Shown here: positions 21,861 to 31,997 of the stretch, piece by piece
How the letters are laid out: each line of letters starts with the position of its first letter
Numbering within the stretch: the first letter of the stretch is position 1
Program-made: the position numbers and the translations under genes
Source: CAYMCQ01 sp964389025
Lineage (GTDB): Bacteria; Verrucomicrobiota; Verrucomicrobiia; Limisphaerales; CAYMCQ01
Reading direction: 5' to 3'
NCBI GenBank assembly: GCA_964389025.1
Contig: CAYMCQ010000044.1
Location: 1-31,997, forward strand
DNA: 31,997 nt
Notes under the pieces: generated by a model
Seen by the model: the letters and a program-made list of their open reading frames with translations, nothing else
Database searches by the model: none
What the model was told of the DNA's origin: nothing

Positions 21861-24491
21861 CTACCCTGACTTTGGCGGTTCAGCTTCGATCTGCGCGTCC
21901 TGTTTTTCCTCGCTGATGACGGGAGCGATGGCTTGAAGTTTGTCGCTTTCACCGATGTTGATGAGTTTGACGCCTTGCGTGTTGCGACCAGCCTCACGAA
22001 TTCCTTGCACAGGGATGCGAACCATCTGTCCGCCGACGGTGATAAGCATGATTTCATCGTCCTCTTTCACGGTCAGCGCGCCGACAACTCCGCCGGTCTT
22101 CTCGTTTGTCTTCATCGTGATGATGCCCTTGCCGCCGCGTGATTGGACGCGGTATTCGTCGAACGCGGTGCGCTTGCCGATGCCGTTTTCGCCGGCGACG
22201 AGCAAAGTCGCTTTCGGGTCAACGATGGCGAGTGAAACAACCTGATCACTTTTCGCAACGTCAATCCCGTAAACGCCGATGGCCTGTCTGCCGGAGGCGC
22301 GGACATCGTCTTCGGAAAACCGGATGCTCTGCCCTTCGTGAGTGATCAACACAACCTCGTTCGCGCCACTGGTCAATTTCACTTCAATGAGGTTGTCGCC
22401 CTGCTCGATGGTGATGGCGATGATGCCGCCTTTGCGGACGTTTGAGAATTCCGAGAGCGCGGTCTTTTTGACGATGCCCTGCCGCGTCGCGAAGAAAAGA
22501 AAACCGGGTTGTTCCCACGTCATGTCTTCTTTGTTCGCGCCGGTCTTGGCGCCAATGCGGATCATCGCGGCGACTTTTTCATCGGCTTTCAGTTCAAGCA
22601 GGTTCGCGATGCTGCGGCCCTTCGCGGCGCGCCCCATGTCGGGGATCTCGTGGACGCGCTCGACGTAAACACGCCCGGTGTTCGTGAAGAACATCAGGTA
22701 ATCATGCGTGCTGGCGGTGAAAAGCCGCTCGACGAAATCCTTCTCCTCGTCCGTGGCGGCTTCGCGAGTGGTCATGCCGATGACGCCCTTGCCGCCGCGT
22801 CGTTGCGCGGTGTAGTTGCTGATGGCGGTGCGCTTGATGAGGCCGTTGTGCGTGAGCGTGATGATGACGCCCTCGTTCACGATGAGGTCTTCGATGGCGA
22901 TCTCGCCCTCGTCGGGAACGATCTCGCTTTTGCGCGGCGTGGCGAATTTTTCCTTGATGACCTGCAATTCGCTTTTGATGATCGTGAACACGCGCGATTC
23001 CTTCGCGAGGATGTCCATCAGGTCTTCGATGCGCTTGAGCAGTTCCTTGTATTCGCCTGCGACCTTGTCAATCTCCAGCCCGGTCAATTGATAGAGCCGT
23101 AATTCTAAAATCGCATCCACCTGGCGTTCGCTCAACGCGTAACGTCCCGCAGTCAGCCGCGCTTCGCTGCGAATAAGAATTTTCCATTGCTCGACCTGTT
23201 TTCGCGACCATTCGAACGCGAGCAGCTTCACTTTCGCCTCTTCCTTCGTCTTGCTGCCGCGGATGATCTTGATGAACTCGTCAAGGTTCGCCAGCGCGAT
23301 GAGATAACCTTCGAGCAACTCGGCGCGGTCCTCGGCCTTGCGCAATTCGAAGCGCGTGCGGCGCAACACGACTTCGCGGCGGTGCTCGATGTAACACTGG
23401 ATAAGCTCCTTGAGATTGAGCGTCTTGGGTTTGCCGTGGTCAATCGCGAGGGAATTGACACTGAACGAAACTTCAAGCTGCGTGTGCTTGTAAAGATTGG
23501 CGATGACGACCTTGGGATTGCCGTCGCGCTTGAGCTCCATCACGAGCCGCGTGTGCTCGTCGGACTCGTTGCGCATCGCGGAGATTTCCGTGATGATTTT
23601 TTCGTTCACCAGGTTGGCGATCTGCTGTTCGAGCGCAGCGCGGTTGACGTTAAACGGAATCTCCGTGATGACGAGCTGCTCGCGGTTGCCCTTGATCTCC
23701 TCCGAGCCGACGCGCCCGCGCAACTTGATGCTTCCCCTGCCCGTCTCGAAATAATTCTTTATGCCTTCGACGCCACAAATCACGCCGCCGGTCGGGAAGT
23801 CCGGGCCTTTGATGAATTTCATCAACTGCGGGATGGTGATGGCTGGATTGTCAATCTGCGCGCAGATGCCGTCCACAATCTCGCCGAGGTTGTGCGGAGC
23901 CATGTTCGTGGCCATGCCGACGGCGATGCCCGTGCCGCCGTTGACGAGAAGGTTCGGGAACGCGGACGGAAAAACCGTCGGCTCGGTCATGCGCTCGTCG
24001 TAGTTCGGGACGAAGTCCACCGTGTCCTTGTCCATGTCCTGCATCAATGCCGCGCCGAGATGCGTCAGCCGCGCCTCGGTGTAACGCATCGCCGCCGGAG
24101 GGTCGTCTTCGATGGAGCCGAAATTTCCCTTGCCGTCCACGAGCTTCTCGCGCATCGCCCACGGTTGCGCCATGTGGACAAGCGTCGGATAAATCACCGC
24201 TTCACCATGCGGATGGTAATTGCCGCTCGTGTCGCCGCAAATCTTCGCGCACTTGTAATGTTTGCGTCCGGGGAACAGCGACAGCTCGTGCATCGCATAA
24301 AGGATGCGGCGCTGCGAAGGTTTCAAGCCGTCGCGCACATCGGGCAAGGCGCGCGAAATGATGACGGACATCGAGTAGTCGAGGAACGAATTGCTGATCT
24401 CGTCCGCAACGTTGATGGTGCTGATTTTTTCGCCGCCCGTGTAAGCGCCGCCCGTGGCGTGGGATGCTTTGGATTCGTTTTCGTCTGACAT
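21861..24491 (-). CDS. gyrA: DNA gyrase subunit A
   Basis: GyrA cuts and rejoins DNA and wraps it to introduce negative supercoils. The protein is 876 aa. The catalytic tyrosine is Y137 in AAMRYTEAR. The C-terminal beta-pinwheel contains the GyrA box QRRGGKG (in YTAQRRGGKGVIGM), which separates gyrase from topoisomerase IV; a second similar stretch is VQSRGGKGIITM. At the quinolone-contact positions (E. coli S83 and D87) it has A98 and P102, in HPHGEAVIYPTL. It lies 33 bp downstream of gyrB on the same strand, so the two are likely cotranscribed. The ATG gives MSDENESK, a short unconserved leader before the usual core. Confidence 0.97.
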   Translation of the reverse strand: MSDENESKASHATGGAYTGGEKISTINVADEISNSFLDYSMSVIISRALPDVRDGLKPSQRRILYAMHELSLFPGRKHYKCAKICGDTSGNYHPHGEAVIYPTLVHMAQPWAMREKLVDGKGNFGSIEDDPPAAMRYTEARLTHLGAALMQDMDKDTVDFVPNYDERMTEPTVFPSAFPNLLVNGGTGIAVGMATNMAPHNLGEIVDGICAQIDNPAITIPQLMKFIKGPDFPTGGVICGVEGIKNYFETGRGSIKLRGRVGSEEIKGNREQLVITEIPFNVNRAALEQQIANLVNEKIITEISAMRNESDEHTRLVMELKRDGNPKVVIANLYKHTQLEVSFSVNSLAIDHGKPKTLNLKELIQCYIEHRREVVLRRTRFELRKAEDRAELLEGYLIALANLDEFIKIIRGSKTKEEAKVKLLAFEWSRKQVEQWKILIRSEARLTAGRYALSERQVDAILELRLYQLTGLEIDKVAGEYKELLKRIEDLMDILAKESRVFTIIKSELQVIKEKFATPRKSEIVPDEGEIAIEDLIVNEGVIITLTHNGLIKRTAISNYTAQRRGGKGVIGMTTREAATDEEKDFVERLFTASTHDYLMFFTNTGRVYVERVHEIPDMGRAAKGRSIANLLELKADEKVAAMIRIGAKTGANKEDMTWEQPGFLFFATRQGIVKKTALSEFSNVRKGGIIAITIEQGDNLIEVKLTSGANEVVLITHEGQSIRFSEDDVRASGRQAIGVYGIDVAKSDQVVSLAIVDPKATLLVAGENGIGKRTAFDEYRVQSRGGKGIITMKTNEKTGGVVGALTVKEDDEIMLITVGGQMVRIPVQGIREAGRNTQGVKLINIGESDKLQAIAPVISEEKQDAQIEAEPPKSG

Positions 24492-24524
24492 GGTGCTCTG
24501 GTTTACGGAAAAGTTAGAATTGGA

Positions 24525-27053
<2,529 letters not shown>

Positions 27054-27103
27054 AATTGGAAACGTAATCTGTCTCGTTTTCCGAGAGGAAATTAACAGGA
27101 AAA

Positions 27104-27132
27104 AAGATACGAAAAATTGCCGATTCCGACAA
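27104..27132 (-). promoter_or_regulatory. Putative gyrB promoter
   Basis: On the minus strand TTGTCG (27132-27127) and TATCTT (27109-27104) are separated by 17 bases, about 50 bp before the gyrB ATG, in an A+T-rich leader. Each box matches the sigma-70 consensus at 4 of 6 positions. Farther upstream TTGAC-GAA-GTCAA (27185-27197) is a small perfect inverted repeat that could be an operator or chance. Confidence 0.35.
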
Positions 27133-27225
27133 CTTTTATTAGTGATTATTTTAGAAGAAACCTACAATTAGTTGTGGAATAAACTTGACGAAGTCAAACC
27201 TGTTGCGGGATTGCGAATGTCCAAT

Positions 27226-28062
27226 TCAGGACTTGATATCCCGCACTTGAAAGCCCGTCAGACCGACAATAAAAGCTGTCGCACTAGCCGCAATCAAAAC
27301 GATTTCTGACTGTAGAATTTGCCACCACGGAACAGGGCTCGTGAAAGCCAGCAACCAGCTCCGAAAGTGGTGTGTGATGAACCAATTCTCGTAGCGGTTG
27401 AAGAACGGGATGTTCTCCATGACGACATTTACGAAGACATACGATAGGGCAAGAATTGTGGCTGCCGCCGGCTTCATATTGAAACACGAAAACATGAACG
27501 CCACTGAAAGCATCGTGTTCGCGTTCACCGCAAGGAACAGATGCGCAAAAACAAAACGTTCCAACCCTTCTTCCGCTGTCAAGACGCTGAAGCCTTGTCC
27601 CGGAATGAAAACAAACATCTCCTTCCACGGAAAACAGATCCGCGCAAATAGCAGTGCCGTGATGCCAAGCGCAGTAACCAGGACGACCGCAAAAATGATT
27701 CCCGTCAGCCACTTCACAAACAGCAGACGAAGACGTGAAATTGGCCGCGACAAAATCATCCGCAATGTTCCATCTTCAGACTCTTTTGCCACCATGTCGC
27801 CGCCGACCAGCGCCGTATAAAGCGGCATCAACAAAAGAATCTGCGGAATCAGCATCACGACCGAAACCGTCAAGGCCGAAATGAATTCTGACGCGAGATA
27901 GCCATTGTTCGACAGCATTCGCTCAAAATCCTGCTGCCAGCGGGTGTATTTGAACGTGAGCATCATCACCAACTGAGCCAATAGGAACGCGCCGAAGCCG
28001 ATGTAAGTCCGCTTCTTTCCAAACAGTTTCCAAAGTTCGTTGCGAAGCTGGAGGTAAAACAT
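27226..28062 (-). CDS. ABC-2 type transporter permease
   Basis: From the ATG at 28062 the protein is 278 aa with about six membrane segments: YIGFGAFLLAQLVMMLTF, VVMLIPQILLLMPLYTALV, WLTGIIFAVVLVTALGITALL, one near residue 180, one near 210 and a last one near the C-terminus. The sequence GGDMVAKESEDGTLRMILSRPISR is the characteristic ABC-2 cytoplasmic stretch between the second and third segments. It pairs with the ATPase gene just upstream as an exporter of unknown substrate. A longer start at 28098 would overlap the ATPase gene by 29 bp and add a polar extension, so the internal ATG is preferred. Confidence 0.88.
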   Translation of the reverse strand: MFYLQLRNELWKLFGKKRTYIGFGAFLLAQLVMMLTFKYTRWQQDFERMLSNNGYLASEFISALTVSVVMLIPQILLLMPLYTALVGGDMVAKESEDGTLRMILSRPISRLRLLFVKWLTGIIFAVVLVTALGITALLFARICFPWKEMFVFIPGQGFSVLTAEEGLERFVFAHLFLAVNANTMLSVAFMFSCFNMKPAAATILALSYVFVNVVMENIPFFNRYENWFITHHFRSWLLAFTSPVPWWQILQSEIVLIAASATAFIVGLTGFQVRDIKS

Positions 28063-28069
28063 GATGTGG

Positions 28070-28978
28070 TCAGTTCTGCGGCTTGTTTCGGGAATCATTC
28101 ATCAGCGCCAGATAAAATTCTTCCAGCGTTTGCTGTTCTCTCGCGATTTCATAAACAGCAATCCCCTGCTCCACCAATCGGCGGACGACTTTGTCCGTAT
28201 CAATCCCGTCCGCGAGCGCAATGAATTGTCCAGCGCGTGTAGCAGTGATCAAAGCGGCATCGCTCAAAACTTTTATGGCTGAAGCAAAGTCGCTGACTTT
28301 CAAACGAACCCAATCTTGTTGTCGCTTGGTCCCAGCGAGGGGGCCTTCATATACTTTTCGTCCTTGGTTCAAGACTGCGATTCTTGTGCAAAGCTGTTCC
28401 ACTTCGACAAGAAAGTGCGACGACAACAAAATCGTCAGCCCAAGCTCGCGATGCAGCCGGAGAATCGTCTGCCGCATTTCATGGATGCCCTCGGGGTCAA
28501 GGCCATCGCTCGGCTCGTCGAGAATCAGCAATTCAGGATTCGGCAACAACGCTTGCGCCAGCGCCAGCCGCGACCTCATTCCATGCGAGTAAGTTCTGAC
28601 TTTCGACTTTTCGCGTCCGTTTAATCCGACCCACTCGATGACTTCGGCAATCCGTTTTCGAGGAGTGCGCGCGGTGTAGTGGCTTAAAATCTCCAGATTA
28701 CGCTCACCGCTCATGAAATCATAAAATGCCGGCGCTTCAAAAATGGCGCCGACTTTGCGGAGTGCGTTGCCCCGTTGAGTCGTCACATCGAAGCCGCAAA
28801 TTTTCACTTCACCGCTCGTCGGCCAGACCTGCCCGAGCATCATTCCGATTGCGGTGCTTTTTCCCGCGCCGTTGTGGCCGAGCAGCCCGAAGATTTCGCC
28901 GCGCGGAACTTTCAAGGTCAAGTCATCGACCGCCACCCGTCGGGCGAATTTTTTGTTAAGATTTGTCAGGTGGATCAC
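28070..28978 (-). CDS. ABC transporter ATP-binding protein, NatA/CcmA type
   Basis: This 302-aa ATPase belongs to the ABC-2 exporter group. Walker A is GHNGAGKST, the Q-loop region is AIFEAPAFYDFMSG, the signature is degenerate (YSHGMRSRLALAQALL instead of LSGGQ), Walker B is ELLILDEP followed by SDGLDPEG, and the switch histidine is in LLSSHFLVEVE. The last 80 residues form the extra C-terminal domain common in drug, bacitracin and NatA-like ATPases. The start is GTG, with no Shine-Dalgarno seen. It precedes the permease gene by 7 bp, so the two form one operon; the substrate cannot be inferred. Confidence 0.92.
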   Translation of the reverse strand: MIHLTNLNKKFARRVAVDDLTLKVPRGEIFGLLGHNGAGKSTAIGMMLGQVWPTSGEVKICGFDVTTQRGNALRKVGAIFEAPAFYDFMSGERNLEILSHYTARTPRKRIAEVIEWVGLNGREKSKVRTYSHGMRSRLALAQALLPNPELLILDEPSDGLDPEGIHEMRQTILRLHRELGLTILLSSHFLVEVEQLCTRIAVLNQGRKVYEGPLAGTKRQQDWVRLKVSDFASAIKVLSDAALITATRAGQFIALADGIDTDKVVRRLVEQGIAVYEIAREQQTLEEFYLALMNDSRNKPQN

Positions 28979-29050
28979 AGTTTTTTAGCACCCTTAATTT
29001 CAAGAAGATTTTTGATGTGTCCGTCTGCGTAAATTCACTTTGAAGCCGGA

Positions 29051-29686
29051 TCAATTTCTCCTTCGACCGCGAAACGTGCCGCCGGCGCGCATCACGTTCT
29101 GAAGTTCCTCGAGGACAGGCGCAAGCGCGGCCTTCGTCTCTGCGGAGCTCTGGCTGTAAAAAGTTTTCAATCCGACCATCCTGACCTTTTCCTCCAAAAC
29201 CTTGCTCAACACGGAAGCATCGATCTGTCCACGTTCCAAAATCTGGCCCGGCTCGCCTCCGCCATTCTTTTCGCGCGCTTCGTTAAGCCGCGTGATTACG
29301 TCGAGAATCGTCTTCCGGCGTTTCTCCTCCGGCAATTGTTCAAAAGCCGCGAGCATCTGCTTGAAGCCGGTCGGCATCGTTGCTTCGATGAAACTTTCCT
29401 TTTCCTTCTCTGTCATCTCGTCAAACCAGCGTCCGGCTGTGTTTCCCATTCGCATCTGGCGACGTTCTTCAGCCGAAAGCGCGTTGAGTTTATTCGCAAG
29501 TTTTTGAATGGCCTTGGCCCGTTCCGCGCCATGAAGTTTGCGCAAGTCGGTTGATTCAACGAATGCCCGCAGCTTTTCCGCCGTCATTTTGGAATTCTTC
29601 GCCATCGTGTAACCCGCCCACGCGCCCAGCCACAAGAAAACCAGCGTGAAGACTGCTGAAATAATGAAACGACGTTGTTGGCGCAC
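29051..29686 (-). CDS. Membrane-anchored helical protein of unknown function, 211 aa
   Basis: It is not recognised. One N-terminal membrane segment (about residues 8-28, ISAVFTLVFLWLGAWAGYTM) is followed by a charged, almost wholly helical region rich in E, K, R and A, probably outside the inner membrane. The C-terminus ends in an arginine-rich tail. The repeated pattern of L-x-x-L-x-x-E-E-R-R (LNALSAEERRQM, FEQLPEEKRRKT) suggests a periplasmic coiled or bundled domain. The start is GTG. It lies 72 bp upstream of the ABC ATPase gene on the same strand and may be cotranscribed with the exporter. Divergent from gcvP. Confidence 0.65.
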   Translation of the reverse strand: MRQQRRFIISAVFTLVFLWLGAWAGYTMAKNSKMTAEKLRAFVESTDLRKLHGAERAKAIQKLANKLNALSAEERRQMRMGNTAGRWFDEMTEKEKESFIEATMPTGFKQMLAAFEQLPEEKRRKTILDVITRLNEAREKNGGGEPGQILERGQIDASVLSKVLEEKVRMVGLKTFYSQSSAETKAALAPVLEELQNVMRAGGTFRGRRRN

Positions 29687-29780
29687 AAAAAAATTTAGCG
29701 GAATTAAATTTGTTCGCCATTAAAAATCATCTCATCGAAATCCCTCTTGATTTGGCGGCATTCACCCTTAATTTCCCCCG

Positions 29781-31997
29781 ATGTCAGTTTCGGAAATTCT
29801 AGAAACAACTTCAGCGAAACCTGCGGGAGAACAATTTTTGCATCCCGACCGTTTCATTCATCGGCACATTGGCCCGCGCCCGGCGGAGGCGGCGGAAATG
29901 CTTTCAACATTGGGTTTTTCCGCACTCGACGAATTGATTGATTCTGCCGTCCCAAAGCAAATCCGTCTCGCGCAGCCGCTGCAACTTCCGACTGGCCGCA
30001 GTGAATTTGGGATCCTGAATGAGTTGCGAACCATCGCTGCGCAGAACCAGGTTTTCCGCTCCTACATCGGCATGGGCTACCATGATTGCATCACGCCGCC
30101 GGTGATTCAGCGCAACGTTCTGGAAAATCCCGGCTGGTATACGCAATACACGCCTTATCAAGCCGAGATTTCCCAAGGCCGGCTTGAAACTCTTTTGAAT
30201 TTCCAAACGATGGTTGCAGACTTGACCGCGCTTCCGATAGCAAACGCCTCACTTCTTGACGAAGCCACTGCCGCTGCCGAAGCGATGACGATGAGCCACA
30301 GTTTGAAGGATGGACGGAATGTTTTTTTTGTCTCCGAGAATTGTCATCCGCAAACGATTGACGTGGTCAAAACCCGCGCGAAGGCGTTGGGTATCGAAAT
30401 CGTCGTTTGCGATCACGAATCATTTCAGTTCAATCACAAAGTTTTCGGCGCGCTAGTTCAATACCCCGACACATTCGGCGCAATCCATGACTACACAGAT
30501 TTCGTTCAGCAGGCGCATTCAGCCGGAGCGATGGTCACAGTCGCGACGGACTTACTCGCTTTGACTTTGCTTAAACCACCGGGAGAATTTGGCGCGGACA
30601 TCGCCATCGGCAGCGCGCAACGATTCGGCGTGCCGCTCGGTTACGGTGGCCCGCACGCAGCGTTCTTTGCAACGAAAGACGGATTTAAACGCCACATCCC
30701 CGGACGTATCGTCGGCGTCTCGAAAGATTCCCGAGGCCGCCCTGCCCTTCGTCTCGCGTTGCAAACGCGTGAGCAACACATCCGCCGCGAAAAGGCCACG
30801 AGCAACATCTGCACAGCGCAAGCGTTGTTCGCGAACATGGCCGCGCTCTACGCGATTTATCATGGTGCGGAAGGTTTGAAGAAGATTGCGCGGCGCGTTC
30901 ATTTGATGACGGGTTTACTCGCGGCAGGATTGGAGCGGCTCAATCATAAAGTAGGACGGGCTTCCAGCCTGCCCGGGCGAGAGGGAAGTGCTGGGCGGGC
31001 AAGATGCCTGCCCTACTTTGACACGTTGTGCGTGGCTGCATCGGGAAATAACGCGGCGGAAATCCTCAAGACTGCGGAGTCGCGCCGAATCAATTTACGA
31101 GTCATTGATTCAAACACAGTTGGAATTTCACTCGACGAAACTACGGGTGCGAAAGAAGTCGCCGAGCTTCTGCAAATTTTCAACGGCGGCACGCCTGTTG
31201 ATTTCGCGTTTGAAGAACTTGCTTCCGGTCGGCAATCGGCAATCGGCAATCGGCAATCCCCATTCCTCACCCATCCTGTTTTCAACCGTTACCATTCCGA
31301 GACCGAAATGCTCCGCTACATCAAGCGACTTGAATCGCACGATCTTTCGCTGACGACTTCAATGATTCCGCTCGGTTCCTGCACGATGAAGCTGAACGCG
31401 ACGGCTGAAATGTTTCCGATTTCTTGGCCGGAGTTCGCGCGCATTCATCCGTTCGCACCGCTCAAACAAACTCGCGGCTATCAGCAAATCTTTCAGCAGC
31501 TTGAAGAATGGCTCGCGGAAATCACCGGCTTCACGGGAATTTCCTTGCAGCCGAACGCCGGCTCGCAAGGCGAACTCGCTGGGCTTCTTGTCATTCGCGC
31601 GTATCACGAATCGCGCAACGAGTCCCATAGGACGGTGTGCCTGATCCCGACATCAGCTCATGGAACAAATCCCGCGAGCGCGGTGATGGCGGGAATGCGC
31701 GTCCTATCCGTCGCATGTGACCAAAGCGGAAACATAGATGTGGCAGATTTGAAATCCAAAGCGGAGGCGCACAAAGCCGATCTCTCGTGCCTCATGGTCA
31801 CTTATCCATCCACGCACGGCGTCTTTGAGGAAACCATCAAGGAGATTTGCGAAATCGTTCACGCGCACGGCGGGCAGGTTTACATGGACGGCGCGAACAT
31901 GAACGCGCAAGTCGGTCTCTGCCGGCCTGCGGATATCGGCGCGGACGTTTGCCATTTGAATCTGCACAAGACGTTTTGCATTCCGCACTGCGGCGGC
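29781..31997 (+). CDS. gcvP: Glycine dehydrogenase (P-protein) of the glycine cleavage system, 3' partial
   Basis: The PLP-dependent P-protein decarboxylates glycine and passes the aminomethyl group to lipoyl GcvH. I read one uninterrupted frame of 739 codons from the ATG to the window edge; full-length single-chain GcvP is about 950 aa. N-terminal blocks include FIHRHIGPRPAEAAEML and SYIGMGYHDCITPP. The C-terminal half shows LTHPVFNRYHSETEMLRYI, MIPLGSCTMKLNAT, PNAGSQGELAGL and LNLHKTFCIPH with PLP lysine K730. Two repeat elements lie in frame: residues 391-412 and about 484-492. The usual glycine after IPH is cysteine (C737) here. A weak TTGATT (29747-29752) with TAATTT (29769-29774) would start transcription near the ATG. 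No gcvT or gcvH is in the window. Confidence 0.95.
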   Translation, partial: MSVSEILETTSAKPAGEQFLHPDRFIHRHIGPRPAEAAEMLSTLGFSALDELIDSAVPKQIRLAQPLQLPTGRSEFGILNELRTIAAQNQVFRSYIGMGYHDCITPPVIQRNVLENPGWYTQYTPYQAEISQGRLETLLNFQTMVADLTALPIANASLLDEATAAAEAMTMSHSLKDGRNVFFVSENCHPQTIDVVKTRAKALGIEIVVCDHESFQFNHKVFGALVQYPDTFGAIHDYTDFVQQAHSAGAMVTVATDLLALTLLKPPGEFGADIAIGSAQRFGVPLGYGGPHAAFFATKDGFKRHIPGRIVGVSKDSRGRPALRLALQTREQHIRREKATSNICTAQALFANMAALYAIYHGAEGLKKIARRVHLMTGLLAAGLERLNHKVGRASSLPGREGSAGRARCLPYFDTLCVAASGNNAAEILKTAESRRINLRVIDSNTVGISLDETTGAKEVAELLQIFNGGTPVDFAFEELASGRQSAIGNRQSPFLTHPVFNRYHSETEMLRYIKRLESHDLSLTTSMIPLGSCTMKLNATAEMFPISWPEFARIHPFAPLKQTRGYQQIFQQLEEWLAEITGFTGISLQPNAGSQGELAGLLVIRAYHESRNESHRTVCLIPTSAHGTNPASAVMAGMRVLSVACDQSGNIDVADLKSKAEAHKADLSCLMVTYPSTHGVFEETIKEICEIVHAHGGQVYMDGANMNAQVGLCRPADIGADVCHLNLHKTFCIPHCGG
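30951..31016. repeat. 66-bp palindromic repeat inserted in frame in gcvP
   Basis: The element starts GTAGGACGGGC and ends CCTGCCCTAC. With flanking bases, AAAGTAGG (30948-30955) and CCTACTTT (31012-31019) are perfect complements, and the 29-base arms match at about 21 positions. It is exactly 22 codons, has no stop in the gcvP frame and encodes an Arg/Gly/Ser-rich stretch (V391 to Y412). Its 15-base core, CGGGCTTCCAGCCTG, also occurs at 20934-20948. Confidence 0.8.
31230..31257 (+). repeat. Four perfect heptad repeats (CGGCAAT) inside gcvP
   Basis: The unit CGGCAAT is repeated four times without mismatch. In frame it encodes RQSAIGNRQ-type residues (about 484-492), just before the conserved LTHPVFNRYHSE block. 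Three heptads equal seven codons, so changes by three copies would keep the frame. Confidence 0.9.

Noticed and set aside
30988..31353. Plus-strand open frame of 121 codons within gcvP
   Set aside because: Out of frame with gcvP, which reads through the same region without a stop and matches the family on both sides.

Overview
The window looks like chromosomal DNA from a Verrucomicrobiota bacterium, probably of the Pedosphaera/Limisphaera type. This is an inference. It rests on a Tat-exported Gfo/Idh/MocA oxidoreductase with a TTRREFLK leader, a GyrA with the HPHGEAVIYP version of the quinolone region, few Shine-Dalgarno sequences, moderately high GC, and intergenic short degenerate tandem and palindromic repeats. 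No rRNA, tRNA, CRISPR array, transposase or phage gene was seen.

Layout. 1-2.7 kb: the 3' end of a PAP2-family membrane phosphatase gene, a GNAT-like acetyltransferase on the minus strand, and a lone class I fumarase beta-type subunit. 2.8-6.0 kb: lepA and lepB, separated by an inverted heptad-repeat element. 6.1-8.9 kb: serS then glgA on the minus strand. 9.0-15.25 kb: a tightly packed seven-gene plus-strand operon. It holds a NitT/TauT-type ABC importer (anchored binding protein, ATPase, permease) and four extra genes: a signal-less protein resembling the binding protein, a multi-pass membrane protein, a protein of unknown family and a MOSC-domain protein. This is the best candidate in the window for an undescribed system. 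15.3-21.8 kb: a Gfo/Idh/MocA oxidoreductase (minus), leuD, a DUF433/DUF5615 toxin-antitoxin-like pair overlapping into a GH20 glycosidase-like gene, a secreted propeller-like protein and pdxH. 21.9-27.05 kb: gyrB then gyrA on the minus strand. 27.2-29.7 kb: an ABC-2 exporter pair and a small membrane-anchored protein, all minus. 29.8 kb to the end: gcvP, cut by the window edge.

The second theme is repeats. A hexad array lies before lepA, and heptad arrays in inverted orientation lie between lepA and lepB, ending two bases before the lepB start. A palindromic element lies upstream of pdxH. A related palindromic element of 66 bp and a four-copy heptad array sit in frame inside gcvP, so the repeats appear to have become protein-coding. 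The palindromes upstream of pdxH and inside gcvP share an exact 15-base core, which indicates a dispersed family in this genome.

The window mixes core functions (translation, secretion, DNA topology, glycine cleavage, leucine and vitamin B6 metabolism, glycogen synthesis) with accessory carbohydrate and transport genes.
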